Shown here piece by piece: positions 1-5,974 of a stretch of DNA of 5,974 bases. Made by a program: the position numbers and the translations under genes. The notes under the pieces are model-generated. The model worked only from the letters and a program-made list of their open reading frames with translations. It was not told the DNA's origin and searched no databases. Source of the stretch: Rubrobacter sp. (GTDB lineage: Bacteria > Actinomycetota > Rubrobacteria > Rubrobacterales > Rubrobacteraceae); assembly GCA_016781705.1 (NCBI GenBank), contig JADDPV010000068.1, forward strand, positions 1 to 5,974. The letters are read 5' to 3'. How positions within the stretch are numbered: the stretch's first letter is position 1; each line of letters begins with the position of its first letter.

Positions 1-1
1 T

Positions 2-250
2 CAATTCCTCAGCAGGTCGCCTGATCGTACATTAGCTGGCCTTGACGTTGTTCGCCTGGCTCAACGCACAGGGCAACAGCAATCCTGCGCCGCACAGAAG
101 TATAGGCTCTCGCTTACTGCGGCCGTTCTTCTGGGGGCAGCACGGATGATGAAGGGCTACAGGGACCGGGCGGAGGAGAGGTTCGCCGAGCAACTGCCGC
201 TGCCGATCGAAAGGGGCGGTTCCCCGCCCCTTTCTAGACTGACCGGTTGA
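2..250 (+). CDS. Possible 3' end of an unidentified gene (weak)
   Basis: A reading frame enters from the left edge and stays open for 83 codons to TGA at 248-250. The product is not recognised. An internal ATG pair at 146-151 would give a 34-residue product rich in Arg and Glu. Third-position G+C is unremarkable in the first half and higher after 146. If real, this gene is convergent with aceA and ends 14 bases from its stop. Against it, the last codons are made of the perfect hairpin at 209-234, which is more easily explained as the aceA terminator lying in non-coding DNA. An open frame this long arises easily by chance in high-GC sequence. I consider it more likely spurious than real. Confidence 0.17.
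   Translation, partial: QFLSRSPDRTLAGLDVVRLAQRTGQQQSCAAQKYRLSLTAAVLLGAARMMKGYRDRAEERFAEQLPLPIERGGSPPLSRLTG
209..234 (-). terminator. Hairpin terminator downstream of aceA
   Basis: An 11-base perfect inverted repeat (209-219 with 224-234) closes a 4-base loop, 30 bases past the aceA stop. Read on the minus strand, the stem starts GAAAGGGG, the loop is GGAA (a GNRA-type tetraloop) and the stem ends CCCCTTTC. On the plus strand the loop would be TTCC, so the structure is better formed in the aceA transcript. There is no T-run beyond the stem, only the three Ts within it, so termination may be weak, or the hairpin may mainly protect the 3' end of the mRNA. Confidence 0.7.
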
Positions 251-264
251 AATGTTGACTATAG

Positions 265-1611
265 TTACTTCACGAACTGCTCGTTCTCCGCCGCGTTCTC
301 CAGCTCCGTGCGTGGATCGTCGTCCGCATCGTTGTACTGGTTGAACTGCTGCTCCTCGGTCGAGCCGGTGAGGGCGGTGGTGGAGGAGACGCCGCCGGAG
401 ACGACCTGGGTCACGTCGTCGAAGTAGCCCGCGCCGACCTCGCGCTGGTGCTTGGTCGCCGTGTAGCCGTCCTGCTCGCTGGCGAACTCACGCTGCTGCA
501 GCTCGGAGTAGGCGGCCATGCCGCGTTGGCGGTAATCGTGGGCAAGCTCGAACATGGAGTGATTGAGGGCGTGGAACCCGGCGAGGGTGACGAACTGGAA
601 CTTGTAGCCCATCTCCCCGAGCTGGTCCTGGAACGTGCGGATGTCCTCGTCGGCGAGGTTCAGCTTCCAGTTGAACGACGGCGAGCAGTTGTACGCGAGG
701 AGCTTGCCAGGATACTTCGCGTGTATCGCCTCAGCGAACGTCTTCGCCTGCTCGAGGTCTGGCTTGGAGGTCTCGCACCACACCACGTCCGCGAACGGCG
801 CGTAGGCGAGCCCGCGGGCGATGGCCTGGTCGATGCCGGGGTTCGTCCGGTAGAAGCCCTCGACCGTGCGCTCCCCGGTGAGGAATGGCTGGTCGACCGG
901 GTCGACGTCGCTCGTGATGAGGTTCGCCGCGTCGGCGTCGGTACGAGCGACGATGACGGTCGGCACGCCCATCACGTCCGCCGCCAGGCGTGCCGAGATG
1001 AGGTTGCGGATGCCCTGAGCGGTCGGCAAGAGCACCTTGCCGCCCATGTGGCCGCACTTCTTCTCCGAGGAGAGCTGGTCCTCGAAGTGAACGCCCGCCG
1101 CCCCAGCTTCGATCATGGCCTTCATCAACTCGAAGACGTTGAGCGCCCCGCCGAAGCCCGCCTCGGCGTCCGCGACGATGGGGGCGAACCAGTGAACACC
1201 GTTGCTGCTCTCAGCGTGGTGGATCTGGTCGGCGCGCTGCAGCGCCTGGTTGATCCTCTTGACGACGTGCGGCACGGAGTTGGCGGGGTACAGGCTCTGG
1301 TCCGGGTACATCTGCCCCGCCAGGTTGGCGTCCGCCGCCACCTGCCAGCCGCTGAGGTAGATCGCCTCCAGCCCCGCCTTGACCTGCTGCACGGCCTGGT
1401 TGCCCGTCAAGGCCCCGAGCGCATGCACGTAGGGCCTCTCGTTCATTAACTTCCACAACCGCTCGGCCCCCAACCGCGCCAGCGTGTACTCGATGGTGAT
1501 CGAACCCCTAAGGCGCGCCACGTCATCCGCCGTGTAGGGCCTCTGCACGCCCTCCCAGCGCGGGCCGCTCCAGCCCTCCGCTATCGCCGCCGCCTGATTC
1601 CCGTTCTGCAT
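265..1611 (-). CDS. aceA: Isocitrate lyase
   Basis: Cleaves isocitrate to succinate and glyoxylate in the cytoplasm, the first step of the glyoxylate shunt. The 448-residue product shows the family signature KKCGH at 184-188 with the catalytic cysteine C186. Other conserved blocks are SGWQVAADAN (87-96), IVADAEAGFGG (145-155), VARTDAD (221-227), NCSPSFNW (308-315) and TLAGFHALN (342-350). These match the short bacterial and mycobacterial Icl1 class, usually about 428-435 residues. Homology through TGSTEEQQF (415-423) is typical of the Icl1 C-terminus, but 25 further, mostly acidic residues follow. The ATG start is supported by AGGAG at 1619-1623, 7 bases upstream. It lies 229 bases downstream of aceB on the same strand, with its own candidate promoter and a hairpin after the stop (TAA). 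No key residue is missing and I see no sign of frameshift. Confidence 0.97.
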   Translation of the reverse strand: MQNGNQAAAIAEGWSGPRWEGVQRPYTADDVARLRGSITIEYTLARLGAERLWKLMNERPYVHALGALTGNQAVQQVKAGLEAIYLSGWQVAADANLAGQMYPDQSLYPANSVPHVVKRINQALQRADQIHHAESSNGVHWFAPIVADAEAGFGGALNVFELMKAMIEAGAAGVHFEDQLSSEKKCGHMGGKVLLPTAQGIRNLISARLAADVMGVPTVIVARTDADAANLITSDVDPVDQPFLTGERTVEGFYRTNPGIDQAIARGLAYAPFADVVWCETSKPDLEQAKTFAEAIHAKYPGKLLAYNCSPSFNWKLNLADEDIRTFQDQLGEMGYKFQFVTLAGFHALNHSMFELAHDYRQRGMAAYSELQQREFASEQDGYTATKHQREVGAGYFDDVTQVVSGGVSSTTALTGSTEEQQFNQYNDADDDPRTELENAAENEQFVK

Positions 1612-1646
1612 GAACCCTCTCCTCTCGAAAACTTCGCCGCCCCTTT

Positions 1647-1688
1647 AGTATATAGGAACAGCATATATGTGAGCATTTATGTGTTCAA
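1647..1688 (-). promoter_or_regulatory. Candidate aceA promoter in an AT-rich patch
   Basis: Bases 1641-1690 are markedly AT-rich against the GC-rich surroundings. On the minus strand TATACT (1652-1647) matches five of six bases of the -10 consensus and would start the transcript near 1640, leaving a leader of about 28 bases with the aceA ribosome-binding site. Its -35 position is poor, which could mean activator dependence. An alternative pair is TTGAAC (1688-1683) and TATGCT (1665-1660), spaced 17 bases, each matching four of six. Either way aceA can probably be transcribed apart from aceB. Confidence 0.45.
1661..1684. repeat. Tandem 12-base repeat upstream of aceA
   Basis: Two adjacent 12-base units, GCATATATGTGA (1661-1672) and GCATTTATGTGT (1673-1684), agree at 10 of 12 positions. 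They lie about 20-45 bases upstream of the predicted aceA start of transcription, where an activator or repressor would act. Immediately beside them, TGAGC (1670-1674) and GCTCA (1696-1700) form an inverted pair, with AGCAT (1672-1676) and ATGCT (1690-1694) nested inside. The repeat is seen directly; an operator role is inference. Confidence 0.4.
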
Positions 1689-1840
1689 GATGCTTGCTCA
1701 TGTCCTCCAGCGTGTTCCTCGGGGCGTGGATACGTGACCGACGCTCCGGGGCAGGAGGACGGGGGCCGGCGACCGTGGTATGTAGCCACCGGGCCTCCTC
1801 GTCGTGTAGTTGATCGCGGGGTTGGTTACGGTGGCTCCTT

Positions 1841-3451
<1,611 letters not shown>

Positions 3452-3574
3452 GCGCGTAAGCTCCTCTTCTCTCGCTCTTACGACCGCCGCTACCGCGGCC
3501 CTACGTTAAGCCAAAATCGCAGGCCACTTTAGCAAGCCGCACGTCCGCGCGCTCGGAGGGCTCCCCTTAGAGGG

Positions 3575-3790
3575 TTACGCCGCGCGCGCCGCCATCCCTG
3601 ACAACCTCTCGGAGGCCGGCCGCACATACACGATGCAGCTCGTCGGCACGCACCGCCACCGGAAAAGAACGTCGTAGCGACCGAAACCGATCTGGACCGT
3701 CGACCCTATGTCCGGCGCCTCCGTCTCGTGACGCCTCTCCAGGATCTCCTCCGTCTCCGCCAGCCTATACTGAATCGGGATCATCGTCAT
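3575..3790 (-). CDS. Small hypothetical protein
   Basis: I do not recognise this 71-residue product. The N-terminal third is polar and charged (Glu/Arg-rich, probably helical). The middle, with PDIGSTVQIGF (25-35) followed by RYDVLFRWR (38-46), looks like short beta strands. The C-terminus is Ala/Arg-rich. There is no signal peptide, membrane segment or obvious metal motif; the two cysteines (C47, C52) are not in a CxxC. Codons are mostly G/C-ending, as in the neighbours, which supports a real gene. Two in-frame ATGs compete: the one at 3790 has its purine-rich AAAGGGG directly abutting it, whereas the one at 3784 has the same stretch 6 bases away, so the shorter 69-residue form is more likely. 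It lies upstream of aceB on the same strand and divergent from the LysR regulator, an arrangement typical of a regulator and its target. Confidence 0.5.
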   Translation of the reverse strand: MTMIPIQYRLAETEEILERRHETEAPDIGSTVQIGFGRYDVLFRWRCVPTSCIVYVRPASERLSGMAARAA

Positions 3791-3845
3791 CCCCTTTCGT
3801 CCCGACTACGTGCCTCCGTTTGAAGCCGCGCTAACGGTAACAAGA

Positions 3846-3895
3846 GACTTGCTATTAGTCCAATCATTTGCTTTGATTATGGTTATAGAGAAACC
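3846..3895. promoter_or_regulatory. Array of three inverted repeats, probable LysR operator
   Basis: Three consecutive inverted repeats, each with a 7-base spacer, lie in the AT-rich island between the divergent genes: GACT-N7-AGTC (3846-3860), AATCA-N7-TGATT (3862-3878) and GGTT-N7-AACC (3881-3895). Their centres are 17 and 18 bases apart. The middle one fits the LysR-family T-N11-A pattern (T3864, A3876) and overlaps the -35 of the candidate lysR promoter, as expected for autorepression. LysR-family regulators commonly bind such dyads between divergent genes. That this regulator binds here is inference. Confidence 0.45.
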
Positions 3896-3902
3896 CTATA
3901 TC
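3873..3902 (+). promoter_or_regulatory. Candidate promoter of the lysR transcript
   Basis: TTGATT (3873-3878) and TATATC (3897-3902) are spaced 18 bases, each matching four of six consensus bases. Transcription would begin near 3909, about 177 bases before the lysR start codon. The -35 coincides with the right arm of the T-N11-A inverted repeat. The match is moderate, but it is the best in an otherwise GC-rich stretch. Confidence 0.4.
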
Positions 3903-3935
3903 TGGTCAGCCTGCCAGCAAGGAGGGCGTGGTTCA

Positions 3936-4007
3936 TTGCTCCTCGCATCTAACACATCGTTCGGCGGAAGCCTCCCCATCGCGGTCGGCCTCCGCGCCAA
4001 ACGCTGA
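3936..4007 (+). CDS. Possible 23-codon leader peptide before lysR
   Basis: A strong ribosome-binding site, AAGGAGGG (3919-3926), lies just after the predicted transcript start. Nine bases later, a TTG at 3936-3938 opens 23 codons ending in TGA (4005-4007). The peptide would begin MLLASNTSFGG and end LRAKR. Most codons end in G or C, as in the real genes nearby. The same frame is open upstream to an ATG at 3810, but that longer form would start before the predicted promoter. A GTG at 3928 in another frame is only 2 bases from the ribosome-binding site and so is less likely. The peptide itself is unrecognised. It may simply be chance. Confidence 0.22.
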   Translation: MLLASNTSFGGSLPIAVGLRAKR

Positions 4008-4033
4008 CGGTGCGCAGTCCGTAATGCGGAGGC
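3964..4033 (+). promoter_or_regulatory. Mutually exclusive hairpins in the lysR leader
   Basis: The segment GGCCTCCGC (3987-3995) can pair with two partners. Upstream it pairs with GCGGAAGCC (3964-3972), giving 8 pairs and one mismatch. Downstream, GCCTCCGC (3988-3995) pairs perfectly over 8 bases with GCGGAGGC (4026-4033) across a 30-base loop. Only one can form at a time. The first lies inside the possible leader peptide reading frame, and the second spans its stop codon. This resembles an attenuator layout, but no T-run terminator is seen, and GC-rich DNA produces such pairings by chance. Confidence 0.25.
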
Positions 4034-4052
4034 TGACAAGCTGAGGTGCCGA

Positions 4053-4067
4053 TTAGCCGAGAGCTAA
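4053..4067. repeat. Perfect inverted repeat before the lysR ribosome-binding site
   Basis: TTAGC-CGAGA-GCTAA is a perfect 5-5-5 inverted repeat ending 5 bases before the lysR ribosome-binding site (GGAGGGAG, 4073-4080). It also satisfies T-N11-A spacing (T4054, A4066). It could be a downstream operator for autorepression or an RNA hairpin near the start site. The structure is seen; the role is inference. Confidence 0.35.
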
Positions 4068-4085
4068 CGACCGGAGGGAGTCGGT

Positions 4086-5042
4086 GTGCTGGGAAGGATC
4101 GAGTGTTTTCTGGCGGTGGCGCGGTTGGGGAACGTGAGCCGGGCGGCGGAGGAGATGTATCTGACGCAGCCGACCTTGACGGCCAGGATCAAGGCTCTAG
4201 AGAAGGAGGTCGGGGACCAGCTCTTCGTGAGGACGAGTCGGGGGATGCGCCTGACGGAGGCGGGGCGCGAGTTCGTGTCGTTCGCGGAGCGGTGCGTGGG
4301 GGCTCTGGAGGAGGGGAAGCAGCGGCTGGGGGAGGTGCGCGGGGCTTCGGGGGGACGGCTGGTGTTGGGGACTTCACCCGGGGTCAGCACGTATGCGTTG
4401 CCGGCGATTCTGGAGCGGTTCGTGGCGGCGCACCCGAACGTATCGGTCTCGGTGAGGACGGGTCACTCGGAGGACGTCTTGAAAATGGTGTTGCACGAGG
4501 AGGTGCAGCTCGGGCTCTCCCGGGAAGTCGGGCACCCGGAGGTCGAGGGCGTGGGGTTGTACGAGGACGAGATCGTGCTGGTCGTGGACCCGCAGCACCG
4601 GTTCACGAGCGAGGGATCGGCGGACCTTTCGGAGGTCGGGCAGGAGCAGCTCATCATGTTCGACCACGCTTCGAGCTACTACGAGCTGACGCGGGAGCTG
4701 TTCAGGAACGCGGGCATCCGGGAGCTCAGGACGCTAGAGGTCGACAACATCGAGGCGGCCAAGAGGATGGTCGAGCATCGTCTGGGGGTGGCTTTCCTGC
4801 CCAGGACGGCGATCGTGAGGAGCGTGGCGGCGGGTCATCTGAGCCTGATCGAGGTGGAAGACAGCCCCGAGATACGCCGCCCCATCGTCGCCCTCAGACG
4901 CCGCGACGTCCCACTCACCGGCGCCGTGCGCGCGTTCCTGGAGGTCGCCTCCAGCATGGGCGAGACCCGCGACCGCGCCCAACTCTCCCCCACCCTGGCC
5001 GCCGAGTTCGAGAACCTGCAGCTTATAGACCTGTTCTCATAG
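4086..5042 (+). CDS. LysR-family transcriptional regulator
   Basis: A DNA-binding regulator of 318 residues; LysR-family proteins are usually 290-330. The winged helix-turn-helix occupies about residues 1-60: NVSRAAEEMYLTQPTLTARI (16-35) covers the helix-turn-helix, followed by LEKEVGDQLFVRT (38-50) and LTEAG (56-60). A linker helix runs to about 88, and the periplasmic-binding-protein-like effector domain spans about 91-292, beginning RLVLGTSPGV. A charged tail of about 26 residues follows. The start is GTG, supported by GGAGG (4073-4077) 8 bases upstream and by the domain beginning at once. The effector cannot be told from sequence, so no gene symbol is given. It is divergent from the small gene at 3575-3790 and upstream of aceB-aceA, so control of those genes is plausible. 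The region between holds a T-N11-A dyad. The terC-like gene downstream has its own -10 box. Confidence 0.93.
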   Translation: MLGRIECFLAVARLGNVSRAAEEMYLTQPTLTARIKALEKEVGDQLFVRTSRGMRLTEAGREFVSFAERCVGALEEGKQRLGEVRGASGGRLVLGTSPGVSTYALPAILERFVAAHPNVSVSVRTGHSEDVLKMVLHEEVQLGLSREVGHPEVEGVGLYEDEIVLVVDPQHRFTSEGSADLSEVGQEQLIMFDHASSYYELTRELFRNAGIRELRTLEVDNIEAAKRMVEHRLGVAFLPRTAIVRSVAAGHLSLIEVEDSPEIRRPIVALRRRDVPLTGAVRAFLEVASSMGETRDRAQLSPTLAAEFENLQLIDLFS

Positions 5043-5133
5043 CGGCGTGGCAGCGGCGCGCAACTTTTCGGCGGGCGGCGCGTAGTAAAGTTCCGTTGGG
5101 GCTGGCGGGAAAATAGGCGGTCCCTCTCGCGGG

Positions 5134-5139
5134 TATAAT
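5134..5139 (+). promoter_or_regulatory. -10 box for the TerC-family gene
   Basis: A perfect TATAAT lies in an otherwise GC-rich gap 91 bases after the lysR stop. No good -35 is found 16-18 bases upstream (AAAATAGG lies there), and no TG extension precedes it. Transcription would start near 5146, giving a leader of about 60 bases. The lack of a -35 suggests an activator or an alternative sigma factor, or a weak promoter. Confidence 0.45.
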
Positions 5140-5159
5140 CGCGTGGTTCGTTTGTAGTA

Positions 5160-5196
5160 GCCGAAGCCTCGGCGCGGTGGCGCCAGGGGAAACTGG
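5160..5196 (+). promoter_or_regulatory. Overlapping small hairpins in the TerC-family leader
   Basis: Three short stems crowd the leader: GCCGA with TCGGC (5160-5173), GGCGC with GCGCC (5171-5184) and CCAG with CTGG (5183-5196). Neighbouring stems share bases, so not all can form together. The last overlaps the likely ribosome-binding region (GGGGGA, 5195-5200). Relatives of this gene are often preceded by the manganese-sensing yybP-ykoY riboswitch, but I cannot recognise its conserved loops here and the leader looks too short for it. Confidence 0.25.
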
Positions 5197-5205
5197 GGGA
5201 ACGCG

Positions 5206-5913
5206 TTGGCGGATTTCTTTGCAGATTTCTTTACGGCGGAGATGCTGGGCAGGTTCCTTGGGGTCTTGCTCATAGACCTCATACTCTCCGGGGACAACGC
5301 GGTCGTCATCGCGCTCGCTGTGCGCAGCCTGGACGAGTCGGTGCGCCGACGGGCCATCTTGATCGGGGTGGCGGGCGCCGTGGGGTTGCGCCTCATCTTC
5401 GTCACCATCATCTCCTTCCTGATAAGTTTGCCGTACCTCCAGATAATCGGAGGGCTGGCCCTGATCTGGATCGCTTGGCAGGTCGTCGCAGAGGAGGACG
5501 AGGAGAGGGACGTCAAGGCCGGCTCGGGGCTGTGGAACGCCATCGGGATCATCATGGTGGCCGATGTCGTGATGTCGTTGGACAACGTCATCGCCCTGGT
5601 AGGCGTCTCCGGCGGCAGCGTGGCGTTGGTGGCAATCGGCATCGCGCTCACGATCCCGCTGGTGATCTTCGGCGCCTCGATCCTGAGCTACATCATGAAC
5701 CGGTTCCCTATCCTCATCTACATCGGTGCAGGCCTGCTGGTCTACGTGGCCGTGGAGATGATGTTCGACGACAGGTCGACGATAGGGGAGTACGTCTCGC
5801 ACGCCACAGAGGGCTTGCACGTCACCATCGCCCTCGTCGCCGCCCTCCTCTTCACCGCCATCGCCTTCCTCTTCGCTCGCCGCAAGGGAGCGAAGAGCCA
5901 ACCCGTCGAGTAG
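5206..5913 (+). CDS. TerC/YjbE-family integral membrane protein, probable metal ion transporter
   Basis: A 235-residue inner-membrane protein with about seven membrane segments (roughly 13-35, 50-72, 77-94, 110-132, 136-157, 165-185, 205-223). Two internally repeated acidic motifs, DLILSGDNAVVIAL (24-37) and DVVMSLDNVIAL (120-131), are the family hallmark. D24, D30, D120 and D126 are the likely metal-binding residues. An acidic loop (95-102) lies on one face and a basic tail (225-230) at the end. YjbE/YkoY-type members are linked to manganese export or to metal loading of secreted enzymes, so a manganese role is inferred from the family. The start is TTG with GGGGGA 5 bases upstream. The next ATG, at residue 13, has no properly spaced ribosome-binding site, and TTG gives the usual N-terminal length. 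Residues 2-9 are a tandem ADFF-ADFF, encoded by a 12-base repeat (5209-5220, 5221-5232) matching at 11 of 12 bases. It is transcribed in the same direction as lysR, 163 bases downstream. Confidence 0.93.
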   Translation: MADFFADFFTAEMLGRFLGVLLIDLILSGDNAVVIALAVRSLDESVRRRAILIGVAGAVGLRLIFVTIISFLISLPYLQIIGGLALIWIAWQVVAEEDEERDVKAGSGLWNAIGIIMVADVVMSLDNVIALVGVSGGSVALVAIGIALTIPLVIFGASILSYIMNRFPILIYIGAGLLVYVAVEMMFDDRSTIGEYVSHATEGLHVTIALVAALLFTAIAFLFARRKGAKSQPVE

Positions 5914-5929
5914 CGCGGGAACACACCGA

Positions 5930-5970
5930 GCCGGTCTCCACGCGATATGTAGCGTTGCGCGGAGACCGGC
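5930..5970 (+). terminator. Strong hairpin after the TerC-family gene
   Basis: GCCGGTCTCC (5930-5939) pairs perfectly with GGAGACCGGC (5961-5970). After one A-C mismatch, four more pairs (5941-5944 with 5956-5959, one of them G-U) extend the stem. It begins 16 bases after the TAG stop. The four bases that follow in the window are GGTT, so any T-run lies beyond the edge and cannot be judged. Position and strength favour a terminator, perhaps shared with a convergent gene. Confidence 0.6.
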
Positions 5971-5974
5971 GGTT

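Noticed and set aside
448..1449. Long plus-strand open frame of 333 codons opposite aceA
   Set aside because: It lies antisense to a clear isocitrate lyase. The product is Leu/Val/Arg-rich with no recognisable domain, as expected from the complement of GC-rich coding sequence.
1700..1840. Terminator between aceB and aceA
   Set aside because: Only 4-base stems such as GTGG/CCAC around 1770-1790 were seen, with no T-run; read-through into aceA remains possible.
3810..4007. 65-codon open frame from an ATG at 3810
   Set aside because: Its first part crosses the AT-rich operator and promoter island and has no ribosome-binding site at the ATG. Only the last 23 codons, behind AAGGAGGG, merit attention.
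4046..5116. Plus-strand open frame of 356 codons, longer than the LysR gene it overlaps
   Set aside because: It is in a shifted frame and gives a Gly/Arg/Ala low-complexity product, while the overlapping frame is an unmistakable LysR regulator with a proper ribosome-binding site.
5043..5133. Possible terminator for lysR (AACTTT at 5062-5067 with AAAGTT at 5087-5092)
   Set aside because: Only 6 pairs with a 19-base loop and no T-run; too weak to call.
5146..5205. yybP-ykoY manganese riboswitch before the TerC-family gene
   Set aside because: Expected from the family, but the interval is too short and the conserved loop sequences were not recognised by eye.
5023..5901. Minus-strand open frame of 292 codons opposite the TerC-family gene
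   Set aside because: The Asp/His/Arg-rich product has no domain and mirrors the membrane protein codons; it is a shadow.

Overview
The window is high-GC bacterial DNA (about 60% or more by eye) with frequent AGG/CGG arginine codons and strongly G/C-ending codons. The isocitrate lyase reads like the short mycobacterial Icl1 type. Together these suggest an actinobacterium, possibly a Rubrobacter-like deep branch. The lineage is inferred from protein and codon style and is not proven. Most of the window is ordinary metabolism. No insertion sequence, CRISPR array, tRNA or rRNA gene was seen.

Left part (1-3451): the two dedicated enzymes of the glyoxylate shunt lie on the minus strand in transcription order aceB (malate synthase A) then aceA (isocitrate lyase), separated by 229 bases. 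An AT-rich patch just upstream of aceA looks like its own promoter and holds a tandem 12-base repeat. A long perfect hairpin follows the aceA stop and reads as its terminator. Bases 1-264 are otherwise unassigned; one open frame runs in from the window edge but is weak. Between the aceB stop and the aceA promoter patch (about 1700-1840) nothing convincing is seen.

Middle (3452-4085): a small minus-strand gene of unknown function (71 codons) sits upstream of aceB. It is divergent from a LysR-family regulator gene. The region between them holds an AT-rich island with three consecutive inverted repeats, all with 7-base spacers, one of which fits the LysR T-N11-A pattern and overlaps the -35 of a candidate promoter. 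Downstream of that promoter are a strong ribosome-binding site, a possible 23-codon leader peptide, and two overlapping hairpins that cannot both form.

Right part (4086-5974): the LysR-type regulator is followed by a separately promoted gene for a TerC/YjbE-family membrane protein (probable metal ion transporter, likely manganese), which starts at TTG. The window ends in a strong hairpin that is probably its terminator, cut off before any T-run can be seen.

Working together: aceB condenses glyoxylate, made by aceA, with acetyl-CoA, which lets the cell grow on acetate or fatty acids. The nearby LysR regulator is a plausible but unproven controller of the divergent small gene and perhaps of aceB-aceA. 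The TerC-like gene appears functionally separate. The most unusual part of the window is the lysR leader at 3840-4085.
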